DNA of 64,000 nt from Corallococcus macrosporus. GTDB taxonomy: Bacteria > Myxococcota > Myxococcia > Myxococcales > Myxococcaceae. The notes under the pieces were generated by a model. That model was given only the letters and a program-made list of their open reading frames with translations. It did not search any database and had not been told where the DNA came from. The position numbers and the translations under genes are program-made. The stretch lies in NCBI RefSeq assembly GCF_017302985.1, contig NZ_JAFIMU010000007.1:682001-746000 (forward strand), written 5' to 3'. Positions 37,092-45,913 of the stretch are shown in pieces. How positions within the stretch are numbered: the stretch's first letter is position 1; each line of letters starts with the position of its first letter.

Positions 37092-37321
37092 CCCACCAAG
37101 CTGGGCTGTCACGTCCCCCCGTGTCTGCTTATGCGCGGACGCACGCGCCTTGCGTCTTCTCAGCACCCGGGAGACAGCCATGTCGCTCCGCCACTTTGGA
37201 CGGACCGGACGCACCTGGACGCCCTTGCAGGTCCTTCTCCCCGGAGGCCCGCGCGGCATGACCGTTGCTCTGCCCGCCGCCGAGGCATCCAGCCCGCAGG
37301 GCGGCGAGGGAGTCAGACGAG

Positions 37322-38347
37322 ATGAGCAAGCTGACGGAGAAGTTGAAGGCAGTGGCGGCGGCGGTGGCGTCCATCGAGAAGCAGTTCGGCCGGGGGGCGG
37401 TGATGACGCTCGGCGCGGACGCACCGGAGCAGAAGGTGGCGGTCATCCCCACGGGCTCGGTGGGGTTGGACCGGGCGTTGGGCGTGGGGGGCTATCCGCG
37501 AGGCCGCGTGGTGGAGCTGTTCGGCAACGAATCCTCCGGCAAGACGACGCTCACCCTGCATGCCATTGCCCAGGTGCAGGCCGTCGGAGGCGTGGCGGCC
37601 TTCATCGACGCGGAGCACGCGCTGGATCTGTCCTACGCGCGCAAGCTGGGGGTGCGCACGGAGGAACTGCTCGTGGCGCAGCCGGACACCGGGGAGCAGG
37701 CGCTTGAAATCACCGAGCAGCTCGTGCGCTCCGGCGCCGTGGACCTCATCGTGGTGGACTCGGTGGCGGCGCTGGTGCCCCGCGCGGAAATCGAAGGGGA
37801 GATGGGGGACGCGCACATGGGCGTCCAGGCGCGGCTGATGAGCCAGGCGCTGCGGAAGCTCACTGGCGCCGTGAGCCGTTCGGGCACCTGCATCATCTTC
37901 ATCAACCAGGTCCGCATGAAGATTGGCGTGATGTTCGGCAACCCGGAGACGACGACGGGTGGCAACGCGCTGAAGTTCTACGCGTCGGTGCGGATGGAGA
38001 TCCGCCGCACGGGCAACCTCAAGGAGGGCGACGCGGTGGTGGGCTCGCGGGCCCGCGTGAAGGTGGTGAAGAACAAGCTGGCGCCCCCGTTCCAGGAGGC
38101 GGAGTTCGACGTGCTCTACGGCACGGGCATCCACCGCGCCGCCGAGGTGCTGGACCTGGCGGTGGGCGCGGGCGTGGTGGAGAAGTCGGGCAGCCACTTC
38201 AGCCTGCGGGGTGAGCGCATCGGCCAGGGCCGCGAGCGGGCGTGCGAGTGGCTGCGGGAGCACCCGGACGTCCTGGAGGCCCTCGCCCGGGACCTGGTGG
38301 GAACCACGGCGCCGTCCGTGCCGTCCGCGTCCGCCGAGGCGGCCTAG
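37322..38347 (+). CDS. recA: Recombinase RecA
   Basis: Strand-exchange and SOS co-protease recombinase of 341 residues. [31 protein letters not shown] is the normal N-terminus, Walker A is GNESSGKT (68-75), and [23 protein letters not shown] and [18 protein letters not shown] (L2 region) are conserved. The usual second residue of Walker A is proline (GPESSGKT); asparagine here is a departure. GGAG lies upstream of the ATG. No LexA-type operator could be identified in the 230-bp divergent spacer. Myxococcus xanthus has two recA genes; which one this matches cannot be decided. Confidence 0.96.
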   Translation: MSKLTEKLKAVAAAVASIEKQFGRGAVMTLGADAPEQKVAVIPTGSVGLDRALGVGGYPRGRVVELFGNESSGKTTLTLHAIAQVQAVGGVAAFIDAEHALDLSYARKLGVRTEELLVAQPDTGEQALEITEQLVRSGAVDLIVVDSVAALVPRAEIEGEMGDAHMGVQARLMSQALRKLTGAVSRSGTCIIFINQVRMKIGVMFGNPETTTGGNALKFYASVRMEIRRTGNLKEGDAVVGSRARVKVVKNKLAPPFQEAEFDVLYGTGIHRAAEVLDLAVGAGVVEKSGSHFSLRGERIGQGRERACEWLREHPDVLEALARDLVGTTAPSVPSASAEAA

Positions 38348-38853
38348 AGCGCGGCCTGGAGTGCATCCAGCGAGAGGGGGACCTCCCATTGGCGTTGGCC
38401 CGCGCGCAGCACCAGGTGCCCTTCCGGGCCCTCTTCCAGCAGCTCACCGAACTGGTACTGCGCATCACGAGAGAAGCGGGCCTTCGCCCTGCCCTGCTTC
38501 ACGCGGCAGGTGAGGACTCCGTCCGGCGTGAGCTGGAGCGTTCCCAGGTCCAGGGCCTCCGCCGTCCGGTCGCTCAGGCGCAGGGACACGCGCTCGTCCG
38601 GCGTGACGTCCACGGTGCGCACTTCATACGCCGCGTCCTCCACCTGGACGTAGCACCAGTCCGGGGCGATGCGGAGCTGGTAGCGCCCATCGTCGTCCAG
38701 GACCAGCGAGGCGTTGAAGAGCTCGATGATCTTCGGATGCTCGATGGGCTCGTCGTCGTGCCACCAGCGCAACGTCGCATCCAGCCGGATGCCGCTGTCC
38801 TCACGGGTGTGCCAACGCTTGCCTGGAGGGGGCTGACCGGTAGGAGGTTGCAT
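38344..38853 (-). CDS. DUF1285-like protein
   Basis: A 169-residue soluble protein. [68 protein letters not shown] resembles DUF1285 in the order of its small beta-domains (one shown in short fragments: [27 protein letters not shown]). Function unknown. It is convergent with recA, overlapping its stop by 4 bp. Confidence 0.75.
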   Translation of the reverse strand: MQPPTGQPPPGKRWHTREDSGIRLDATLRWWHDDEPIEHPKIIELFNASLVLDDDGRYQLRIAPDWCYVQVEDAAYEVRTVDVTPDERVSLRLSDRTAEALDLGTLQLTPDGVLTCRVKQGRAKARFSRDAQYQFGELLEEGPEGHLVLRAGQRQWEVPLSLDALQAAL

Positions 38854-38910
38854 GTCGCCCTTGATGTGCGAGTGGGGCCCGGCGGATTCAAGCCTCCGGG
38901 CCCTGGAGGC

Positions 38911-40407
38911 CTACCAGTTCCGCACGAACTCCGTGTAGCCACGAAAGGCCACGGCTCCCCAGAAGTTCACCAGCACGCCAAGCGCCAGCACGGCAATCAC
39001 CGCGCGGTTGCGCAGGGACCATCCGCCAATGGCGAAGAGCAGCAACAGGTAGGGCGTGTAGTCCAGGCTGAACCGGAAGCCGAACTGCATGTAACCGGTG
39101 TTCTGGTAGAAGAGGCCCGGCAGCGCGCACACCGCCACGGTCAGCCACAGGGGCCAGTGCAGCCGGGGACGCGTGCGGGGGAACAGCAGGAACACCAGCA
39201 GGGGCAGCGTGAGCAGCAGCGACAGCCCATGCGGGTCGTACGACAGCCTCGGCGGAGACAACGACACCTGGGGCAGCTTGAGGAACGCGGCCTGGATGTT
39301 GCGCGACAGGTACTCGAGGTTGAAGAGCCCGAAGCGGTCGATGTCCGCGTTCACCCGGTTGTTGTAGAAGTACGAGTGGCCGAACTCCCCCGGCTTGCCG
39401 AAGCGGTAGACGTTGTAGGCGGCGGCGAGCAGCGCAAGGGGTGCGGCTCCCGCGCCGAAGAGCACGAGCTTGCGCAGGGCGGGCTTCCACGCGGTCGGAA
39501 GGGCCTTGAGTTGGGCCAGCCGGTCCGGGCCCGGACAGAGGGCTTCCAGGACGAAGAAGAGGCCCGCGAACACCAGCGGCGTGCGGGTGAGCACGGCCAT
39601 GGAGAAGAAGACGCCCGCGAGCACGGGACGCCGGGCCTTGACGGCGTTGCGCACGTACAGACACGTGAGCGCCACGCCCATCACCTGCGCGCCGAACCAG
39701 ACCTCGCCGCGGATGGCGCAGTAGAAGAACAGCGTGCCGAAGGAGAGCACCAGCGACAGCGCCACGTTGTCGTTGCGGTTGCGCTCTGTCTCCCCTTCCT
39801 GCGCGAGGAAGCGCAGCAGCGAATAGAAGAGCGCCACCGCGAGCGCACCCACGAAGACGCCGAACGACGTGTCGTTGAACTGGTAGCCGTGCAGCGCGAC
39901 GAACGGGAGCATCACGACCGCGGGGAAGGACGGGAAGCTGACGAACCAGCGGTCATCGCGGAGCAGGCGCCCCTCGCACCGCACCTTGTGCCCATCCACC
40001 ACCCGCACGCAGGCCCAGTCCTCCAGGTTGGGCAATACCTGAGGATCCACGTCGAGCCGGCCCTCCAGCCAGGACTGGGCCTGGTAGATGAAGTGCGGCG
40101 CGGCGCTCTGCCGGAGGAAGCGCTGCGAGCTGAAGCTGGCCAGCACCGCGAACGCGACCAGGAACAGCATCACCTCCACCCGGTAGGCCGACAGCCACAG
40201 GCGCACCGCGCTCCGTACGGGATGCGCTCCTCCGGCCGGAGGGGTGGCTGGAGGGCTGGGCTCCACCGCGGCCGTGGGGCTGGCGAGCGGCGTGGAGGAC
40301 TCGGGCGTGGGCGGGATGGGCTCGCTCGCGGTGGCGGGGACCGGGGGCACCGTGGACGGCGCCTCCACGGGGGAAGGACGGGGACGCTTTGATTTGGAGC
40401 GACTCAT
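38911..40407 (-). CDS. Polytopic membrane protein, glycosyltransferase-C-like
   Basis: A 498-residue membrane protein with a 65-residue proline/serine/threonine-rich cytoplasmic N-terminus, then about ten hydrophobic helices. FISFPS-like WFVSFPSFPAVVMLPFVALHGYQFND, CAIRGEVWFGAQVMG and LTRTPLVFAGLFF resemble lipid-linked sugar transferases of the GT-C fold; a loop with cysteines (WACVRVVDGHKVRCEG) lies after the first helix. No catalytic residue can be named with confidence. Its start overlaps the cinA stop by 4 bp (ATGA), so the two are coupled. Confidence 0.78.
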   Translation of the reverse strand: MSRSKSKRPRPSPVEAPSTVPPVPATASEPIPPTPESSTPLASPTAAVEPSPPATPPAGGAHPVRSAVRLWLSAYRVEVMLFLVAFAVLASFSSQRFLRQSAAPHFIYQAQSWLEGRLDVDPQVLPNLEDWACVRVVDGHKVRCEGRLLRDDRWFVSFPSFPAVVMLPFVALHGYQFNDTSFGVFVGALAVALFYSLLRFLAQEGETERNRNDNVALSLVLSFGTLFFYCAIRGEVWFGAQVMGVALTCLYVRNAVKARRPVLAGVFFSMAVLTRTPLVFAGLFFVLEALCPGPDRLAQLKALPTAWKPALRKLVLFGAGAAPLALLAAAYNVYRFGKPGEFGHSYFYNNRVNADIDRFGLFNLEYLSRNIQAAFLKLPQVSLSPPRLSYDPHGLSLLLTLPLLVFLLFPRTRPRLHWPLWLTVAVCALPGLFYQNTGYMQFGFRFSLDYTPYLLLLFAIGGWSLRNRAVIAVLALGVLVNFWGAVAFRGYTEFVRNW

Positions 40408-41672
40408 GGCGACACGGGGGCGGCGGCGAGCAGGTGCAACCTCAACATCTCCAGCACATGGGACGCGGCGAACAGACGGACCCGGTCGCGGTCACCCGCG
40501 AGCGAGATCCGCTCGCAGCGCGGCTCCATGTCCGGGCCGGCCAGACCGCAGTACACGGTGCCCACAGGGTCCTCGGGCGTGCCTCCGCCGGGTCCCGCGT
40601 AGCCCGTGACGGACAGGCCGAACGTGGCGCCGCAGGCGGCGCGGACTCCCTCCGCCATGGCGAGCGCCGTCTGCGACGACACGGCGCTGTGCTTCGCGAG
40701 GAGGTCCGGGGGGACGCCCACCCAGGCGGACTTCATCTTCTCCGAGTAGGCGACCGCGCCCCCGATGAAGACCTGGCTGGAGCCGGGAACGGCCGTGAGT
40801 TCCTGCGCGACGAGGCCTCCCGTGCAGCTCTCCGCCACCGCCAGCGTGTGGCCGGCGCGCGCGAGCAGATCCAGCAGGACGGGGGCGTATTCGCTGCCAT
40901 CCGCGCCGTAGACGTGCGTGCCCAGCACCTTCCGGCAGGCGGCCTCCGCGGCGGCGAGCGCGGCGTCGGCCTCCGACTGCGTGGGGGCCTCCGCCATCAG
41001 CTTCAGGTGGTTCTCCGGCGCGTGCGTCCGGAAGCCGAACACCACCCGGGGATGGCTGGGGGCCAGCGGCATCACCCGCTCGTTCAACACGGACTCGGGG
41101 AGGCGCACCGTTCGCAGCAGGCGGAAGGCTCGGAACGTGCGGTCGGGTTCGGAGGCGAGCCAGGCCCGCACACGAGGCAGCACCTCGCCGTCCACCAGGG
41201 CGCGGTATTCGCGGGGAACTCCTGGCAGGAAGAACAGGTGGGCGCGGCCGAGCTGCTGGATGACCAGCGGCGCCGAGCCCTGGGGATTGCGCACCGGCTC
41301 CGTGCCCGCGGGGATGCGCGCCATGCGGAGGGCGCCCGGGTTCATGGGCATGCCTCGCGCGGCGTAGCGCTCCTTCAGCCAGCCGAGCACCCGTGCGTCC
41401 TCTCGCAGGGGTACGCCCGCCGCCGAGGCCGCGCACTCCAGCGTGAAGTCATCCGCCGTGGGGCCCAGGCCCCCGGAGACGATGACCACGTCCGCGCGCG
41501 CCGAGGCCTCCAGCAGCGCGCCCGTGATGTCCGGGCGGACGTCGCCCACCACCGTCACCCGTGCGACCTTCACACCCAGGTCGAAGAGGCGGGCTTCCAG
41601 GTAGGTGCTGTTGGTGTCCGTGATGAGGCCGGTGACGAGCTCGTCACCGGTGCACAGCAGCTCGACGCGCAT
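40404..41672 (-). CDS. cinA: CinA-family NMN amidohydrolase-like protein
   Basis: A 422-residue two-domain protein. The N-terminal MoCF-biosynthesis-like domain (MRVELLCTGDELVTGLITDTNSTYL, VIVSGGLGPTADDFT) is followed by the C-terminal amidase domain of PncC type (LAVAESCTGGLVAQELTAVPGSSQVFIGGAVAYS, GYAGPGGGTPEDPVGTV). Family members deamidate nicotinamide mononucleotide and are linked with competence in some bacteria. There is no Shine-Dalgarno sequence; TAGGAT lies 9 bases before the ATG. Confidence 0.92.
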   Translation of the reverse strand: MRVELLCTGDELVTGLITDTNSTYLEARLFDLGVKVARVTVVGDVRPDITGALLEASARADVVIVSGGLGPTADDFTLECAASAAGVPLREDARVLGWLKERYAARGMPMNPGALRMARIPAGTEPVRNPQGSAPLVIQQLGRAHLFFLPGVPREYRALVDGEVLPRVRAWLASEPDRTFRAFRLLRTVRLPESVLNERVMPLAPSHPRVVFGFRTHAPENHLKLMAEAPTQSEADAALAAAEAACRKVLGTHVYGADGSEYAPVLLDLLARAGHTLAVAESCTGGLVAQELTAVPGSSQVFIGGAVAYSEKMKSAWVGVPPDLLAKHSAVSSQTALAMAEGVRAACGATFGLSVTGYAGPGGGTPEDPVGTVYCGLAGPDMEPRCERISLAGDRDRVRLFAASHVLEMLRLHLLAAAPVSP

Positions 41673-41681
41673 GGGCCGGGC

Positions 41682-41687
41682 ATCCTA
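41682..41687 (-). promoter_or_regulatory. -10-like TAGGAT before cinA
   Basis: Reading the minus strand, TAGGATGCCCGGCCC runs straight into the ATG. No consensus -35 is seen 16-18 nt upstream. It has the same form as the elements before the oxygenase and galU genes. Confidence 0.4.
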
Positions 41688-41741
41688 GCGGCCCCGGGCC
41701 GGGAGGGCACGGTCCGCGTCCTGGCTCCCGCGCCCGACTGC

Positions 41742-42599
41742 TCAGAGGAACGCGGGACCGTCGTCCGTGGTGGCGTTGGGCTCGGAGTCCTCGTCGTCGT
41801 CCTCGTCGAGCCCGGCCGCCACCGCCACCGCGGCGACAGCGCCGACCTTGCGCGACGCCAGCCGGCTGCGCACCGAGACCGCGGACTCCACCAGCCCCAT
41901 CAGCAGGTACGCGAAGAAGTACGTCACCAGCACCCAGGCCGGGTGGAACCGCTGGGCGATGAACGCGCCCGTGAGCGCCATGACCATGAAGACGAGCGCC
42001 AACTTCCGGCTGGGACGCGCGTCCTTGAAGGTGCGGTAGCGCACCGTGGACACCATCAGCAGCGACAGGGCGCCCACCGCGACCGCCACCGGCAGGCGCG
42101 CGCTGTCACTGAGCGCCTCGCCCTGGCTGGCCACGTGGTGGGAGATGATGAGGGAGACGAGCACGCCAGCCGCCAGCGGGATGGGGAGGCCCACGAAGAA
42201 GCCGCCACCACCGCCGTGCGGGTTGCGCATGGCGAGCACGTTGAAGCGCGCGAGCCGCATGGCACCGCAGGCCATGAACGCGAAGGAGATGAACAGGCCC
42301 CAGAAGCCCATGGGGGCCAACGCCCACTTGTAGACGAGCAGCGCCGGCGCCGCGCCAAAGGACATGACGTCCGCGAGGCTGTCGAGTTGCATGCCGAAGT
42401 CGCTCTGCGTCTTCGTCAGCCGGGCCACCCGTCCGTCGAACCCGTCGAAGAACATGGCGAAGAGGATGGCCAGGGCCGCCTGGTACAGCTGCACCGGTTC
42501 TGCCTCACCCGAGCACAGGGTGATGGCGTAGAAGCCACAGAAGATGGACGTGACGGTGAAGAGGTTCGGGAGCACGAACATCAGTTTCCGCAGCTTCAT
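41742..42599 (-). CDS. pssA: CDP-diacylglycerol-serine O-phosphatidyltransferase
   Basis: Integral membrane enzyme making phosphatidylserine, precursor of phosphatidylethanolamine. The CDP-alcohol phosphatidyltransferase motif DGFDGRVAR...GMQLDSLAD is present after the first helices; about eight membrane helices in 285 residues. The C-terminal 30 residues are acidic and cytoplasmic. The ATG at MKLRKLMFVLPNLFT has GAGGGA upstream. It is divergent from the alpha/beta hydrolase. Confidence 0.93.
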   Translation of the reverse strand: MKLRKLMFVLPNLFTVTSIFCGFYAITLCSGEAEPVQLYQAALAILFAMFFDGFDGRVARLTKTQSDFGMQLDSLADVMSFGAAPALLVYKWALAPMGFWGLFISFAFMACGAMRLARFNVLAMRNPHGGGGGFFVGLPIPLAAGVLVSLIISHHVASQGEALSDSARLPVAVAVGALSLLMVSTVRYRTFKDARPSRKLALVFMVMALTGAFIAQRFHPAWVLVTYFFAYLLMGLVESAVSVRSRLASRKVGAVAAVAVAAGLDEDDDEDSEPNATTDDGPAFL

Positions 42600-42715
42600 C
42601 GTTCCCTCGACTTCCCCAGGTGGTCGGCTGCCCATGTGGCAGAAACGGCGAGGGAACGAACCTTAGCAGGGTTTTATTCGCGCTGGAGTCGGTCCCGGGT
42701 CGCATGGGAGGAGAA

Positions 42716-43834
42716 ATGCCGTACGGGCAGTGGGCCCTGTGGGGATTGATCGCGGCGGCGGTGCTGCTGCTGGTGAACGTCGGGTGGGTCCTGCTCGTGC
42801 GGCGGTGGTACCGCCTCAAGGGACCTCTTCCCGAGATGCTGCGCGTGCGCTGCGCGGATGGGTGGGAACTGACCGTCCACGCGCGGCGGGCCCCGGTGCG
42901 CCGCTTCGCCGAGCCTGTCCTGCTATGCCACGGGCTGGCGGCCAACCGCTTCACCTTCGACTTCGAGCCGCCCTACTCCGTGGCCCACTACCTCACCGAG
43001 GCGGGCTTCGACTGCTTCAGCGTGGAGTGGCGTGGCACCGGGCACTCGCAGCGTCCGCCTCGGGGCCGGCGGCCCACGGACTTCACCGTCGACGACCACA
43101 TCAACCACGATGGACCGGCCCTGCTGGAGCTGGCGCTGAAGGAGACCGGCGCGAAGCAGGCGTTCTGGCTGGGCCACTCGCTGGGCGGCCTGGTGGGGTA
43201 CGGCGTGGCCCAGGGCCCCGAGGGCGGCAAGCTGGCGGGCCTGCTCGAATTGGGGGCGCCGGTGTACCTCAAGTCAGAGCCGTTCCTGCGGACGCTCATC
43301 TCGCTGGGCGTGCGCGCCGCGTGGCCCGGGAGCATCCGGCAGTCATGGGTCAGCGCCAGCATGGCGCCTTTCCTGGGCTACCTCGCGCTGCCCCTGTCGG
43401 ACATCGTCGTGAATCCCCGGCACGTCCCGCCGCGCGTCCTGCGGCAGCTGTCCGTCAACATGATGGCGGCGATGAGCCGCAAGGTGCTGCTCCAGTTCCA
43501 GGATTGGATCTCCCACGACGCGTTCCGCTCCTACGACCGCAAGACGGATTGGCGCGCGGGCATCGCGAAGCTCCAGCTGCCCGTGCTGGTCATGGGCGGC
43601 AGCGCGGACCGGCTCGCCACCGCGGCCAACGTGGAGGCGCAGTACGCGCTGCTCACGTCACCGGATCGCGCGCTGCACGTCTTTGGCCGGGACCGTGGGG
43701 ACAAGATGGATTACGGCCACGGCGACCTCATCTTCGGCACCGGGGCGCCGATGGAGGTCTACCCCGTCATCCGCCAGTGGCTCGAACAGCGCGCCACGCC
43801 CCTGCCTCCCACGTCCGCGCCCACTCAGGGCTGA
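42716..43834 (+). CDS. Membrane-anchored alpha/beta hydrolase
   Basis: A 372-residue alpha/beta-fold hydrolase with an N-terminal hydrophobic anchor (about 5-28). HG pocket LLCHGLAANRF, nucleophile elbow GHSLGG, acid in MGGSADRLATAA and the catalytic histidine in MDYGHGDLIFG form a complete triad. VEWRGTGHSQRP and the length resemble gastric-lipase-like or polyhydroxybutyrate-depolymerase-like groups; substrate unknown. GGGAGGAG before the ATG supports this start. It is divergent from pssA and overlaps the following convergent gene by 10 bp. Confidence 0.85.
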   Translation: MPYGQWALWGLIAAAVLLLVNVGWVLLVRRWYRLKGPLPEMLRVRCADGWELTVHARRAPVRRFAEPVLLCHGLAANRFTFDFEPPYSVAHYLTEAGFDCFSVEWRGTGHSQRPPRGRRPTDFTVDDHINHDGPALLELALKETGAKQAFWLGHSLGGLVGYGVAQGPEGGKLAGLLELGAPVYLKSEPFLRTLISLGVRAAWPGSIRQSWVSASMAPFLGYLALPLSDIVVNPRHVPPRVLRQLSVNMMAAMSRKVLLQFQDWISHDAFRSYDRKTDWRAGIAKLQLPVLVMGGSADRLATAANVEAQYALLTSPDRALHVFGRDRGDKMDYGHGDLIFGTGAPMEVYPVIRQWLEQRATPLPPTSAPTQG

Positions 43835-45294
43835 GGCGGGCTGGCGCGGGGGCTGGAGTCGAGCTGGACGCAGGAAGCTTGCAGTCCCTTCTTGTTGCTC
43901 GCGTCGACGTGGCGGAGGTGGACCCGCGTCTGGCCCTCGCAGTCGGTGGAGACCAGTTCGCCCTTCGCGTCCTTCGCGGTGAGGTCCTCCACGCGCAGTT
44001 GGCCGTCTTCGATGGCGAGCAGGACGGAGCCGGAGGTGTCGCGCACGGTGACGTTCCTGGACTCCAGGGTGGCCTGCGTATCCGCCGCCAACGCGGCGAG
44101 CCCGCACCCCGAGAGCCGGGCATCGCGGAGCACCGCGTGGGCTCGCTGTGTCGCCAGCACGCAGGTGCCCCTGGCTCGCTCGACGGTCACGGTGTCGACG
44201 TCCGCTTCCACCTGGCGCAGGTGGAGCCCGTCTCCCGCGATGCCATCCGCGGTGCTCACGTCGGTGATGACGCCCTGTCTCAGGCGCAAGCGTCCCTGCA
44301 AGGCCACCACGCCGTATTCCCGCGAGCCCTCCAGGCGGAAGCGCCGGACCTCCAGGTCCGAGGCCGTGAGCTGCAGGGCTCCGTAGTTGCCCGCGTCCTT
44401 CACGACCACGTCCTCCAGCAGGCCGTTCGTCGCCGTGAGCCCCAGCCCCGCGCGCGTGGCGTGCTCCGAGGTGAAGCCGCGCACCGACAGGCGGGCCCGA
44501 TTCGTCGTGACGCCGTACTCGTGTCCCTGGACCCGCACGTCCACCAGCGTCAGCGTGCCCTCCACCGTGGAGAACGCCGTGCCCGCGCCGCCGGAGGCGC
44601 TCGCCCGTTCGACGTCCGCCACGCCGCCCTCCTGGCTCAGCGCCATCCGGGGGCCCTGGAAGGACACCCCTTCCAGACGGACCGTGGCCCCACCCCGAGC
44701 CCGGATCCCGCGCTCGTAGGCGCCCACGAACGCGCTGTCCTGGAGGATCAGGGAGGGCGTGGAGCGCTCCCCATTCGTGGCCTCCACGAGCACGCCGACC
44801 ACGCCCTGCGCCTGGCTGGCTGCCCCCATCTCGAAGCGCAGGCCCTTGCCCTCGAGCGGCCCCGCGGTCAGCCGGATGGCCCCCCGGGCCTGACTCCGGA
44901 AGGTCACTCCGTGGATCCGCACCGGGCCCCGGGCTTCCAGCCCCCAGCCGCCTCCCTCCACCACCAGGGACTCCAGGGTGGTGTCCGCTCGGGCCTCCAC
45001 CCCGGTGACGCCAGTGTCCGTTACCGCCAGGATCGTGGACGGGCCCTTCCCCTGGAGCCGGGTTCCTTCCGGCAGCCGGATGGGCCCCTCGTAGCGGCCG
45101 GCGGCCAGGTGCACGAACAGCGGGCCGGGACGGCTCAGGGCCTCGCTCAGGGAGCGCAGGGGCCGCTCCCGGGTGCCGTCGCCGCCTTCCGCCGCCCCGT
45201 CCACCCAGAGCTCGCCCGTTGCCTCGGGCCGAAGTGTCGGCCGCGAACAGGCGCACAGCAGGGCCAGGAGCCAGGGCAGGAGTCGGGTGAGCAC
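43825..45294 (-). CDS. Parallel beta-helix lipoprotein
   Basis: A 489-residue lipoprotein. The signal peptide (LTRLLPWLLALLCAC) ends in a lipobox cysteine. The rest is a right-handed parallel beta-helix: DUF1565-like start (GELWVDGAAEGGDGTRERPLRSLSEAL, VHLAAGRYEGPIRLPEG) followed by about fifteen rungs of 20-25 residues. Such proteins bind or cleave polysaccharide, but no catalytic residues can be identified. I prefer the GTG at 45294 over one four codons upstream because the -10-like TAGAGT (45310-45305) overlaps the earlier start and lies 10 bases before this one. Confidence 0.82.
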   Translation of the reverse strand: MLTRLLPWLLALLCACSRPTLRPEATGELWVDGAAEGGDGTRERPLRSLSEALSRPGPLFVHLAAGRYEGPIRLPEGTRLQGKGPSTILAVTDTGVTGVEARADTTLESLVVEGGGWGLEARGPVRIHGVTFRSQARGAIRLTAGPLEGKGLRFEMGAASQAQGVVGVLVEATNGERSTPSLILQDSAFVGAYERGIRARGGATVRLEGVSFQGPRMALSQEGGVADVERASASGGAGTAFSTVEGTLTLVDVRVQGHEYGVTTNRARLSVRGFTSEHATRAGLGLTATNGLLEDVVVKDAGNYGALQLTASDLEVRRFRLEGSREYGVVALQGRLRLRQGVITDVSTADGIAGDGLHLRQVEADVDTVTVERARGTCVLATQRAHAVLRDARLSGCGLAALAADTQATLESRNVTVRDTSGSVLLAIEDGQLRVEDLTAKDAKGELVSTDCEGQTRVHLRHVDASNKKGLQASCVQLDSSPRASPPQP

Positions 45295-45355
45295 GCAGGC
45301 AGGCACTCTAGCCCCTTGATGGCGCCCTGCTGGAGCTGGATCAGAAACGACTGCT

Positions 45356-45410
45356 AAGTGATCGATTTCCCAATGCCTTTCATGCGGAATCGATCACACG
45401 GCGATCACTT
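45356..45410. promoter_or_regulatory. Operator-like cluster of three GTGATCG half-sites
   Basis: AAGTGATCGATT (45356-45367) and AATCGATCAC (45388-45397) form a perfect 10-bp inverted repeat, and CGATCACTT (45402-45410) is a third copy of AAGTGATCG in the same orientation as the second. They lie in the 322-bp divergent region between the beta-helix lipoprotein and HU, about 60-115 bp upstream of the lipoprotein start and 130-185 bp before the HU -35. Confidence 0.5.
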
Positions 45411-45487
45411 CCCCTGATGGGAAAAGTAGGAGTGTGGGGATGTATCAAAAGATGCGATCCTCCCTCTCTCTACAGGGTGTATTTTCA

Positions 45488-45518
45488 GAGGCCAGTTTTC
45501 ATCCGGAGGCCGATTTTC
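45488..45518 (+). repeat. Direct repeat GAGGCCRRTTTTC upstream of HU
   Basis: GAGGCCAGTTTTC (45488-45500) and GAGGCCGATTTTC (45506-45518), 18 bp apart start to start, with another ATTTTC at 45481. They end 22 bp before the -35 hexamer, an activator-like position. Confidence 0.4.
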
Positions 45519-45540
45519 CGGCCCGGGAGCAGGTGGCGCA

Positions 45541-45570
45541 TTGACAGTCGAAACCTCGATTTGTTACCTC
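45541..45570 (+). promoter_or_regulatory. Candidate HU gene promoter
   Basis: A perfect -35 TTGACA (45541-45546) with a poor -10 17-18 nt downstream (TTACCT or TACCTC). The leader to the ATG would be about 40 nt. Confidence 0.45.
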
Positions 45571-45616
45571 CGCCATCCGCTCGTTCAACGCCAGACAACG
45601 CAGAGGGAGGGGTGTC

Positions 45617-45886
45617 ATGACCAAGGCAGAGCTCGTGGAGGTGGTGGCTGCGCAGTCGAAGCTGACGAAGAAGCAGGCCGCCCAGATCCTCGACAGCGTC
45701 TTCACCAACATCGGTAAGGCGGTGAAGAAGGACACGCGCTTCAGCTACCCCGGGTTCGGTACGTGGTCGCTGCGCTCGCGCAAGGCGCGGAAGATCCGCA
45801 ACCCGCAGACCAACGAGATGATGAAGCTCAAGGCGTCGAAGACGGTCGGTTTCCGTCCCGCCAAGGAGCTGAAGAACTCGCTGTAG
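45617..45886 (+). CDS. hup: HU-family DNA-binding protein
   Basis: Nucleoid-associated histone-like protein of 89 residues. MTKAELVEVVAAQSKLTKKQAAQILDSVF is the helical dimer part; FSYPGFGTWSLRSRKARKIRNPQTNEMMKLKASKTVGFRPAKELKNSL is the saddle and DNA-gripping arm (core motif GFGTWSLRSRKARKIRNP). GGGAGGGG before the ATG is a strong ribosome-binding site. It cannot be assigned to the alpha or beta type. It appears to be monocistronic. Confidence 0.95.
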   Translation: MTKAELVEVVAAQSKLTKKQAAQILDSVFTNIGKAVKKDTRFSYPGFGTWSLRSRKARKIRNPQTNEMMKLKASKTVGFRPAKELKNSL

Positions 45887-45913
45887 TCGCAGGGCCCTGA
45901 AGGCCCGTCCCCC

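Noticed and set aside
37092-37321. LexA-type operator upstream of recA
   Set aside because: No convincing inverted repeat near a promoter-like sequence; absence does not exclude a divergent motif.
45417-45620. Small 67-codon frame before HU
   Set aside because: No ribosome-binding site, overlaps the HU start, and covers the promoter and repeats there.
45887-45913. Terminator after HU
   Set aside because: GGGCC/GGCCC can pair, but the stem is only 5 bp and no T-run follows.
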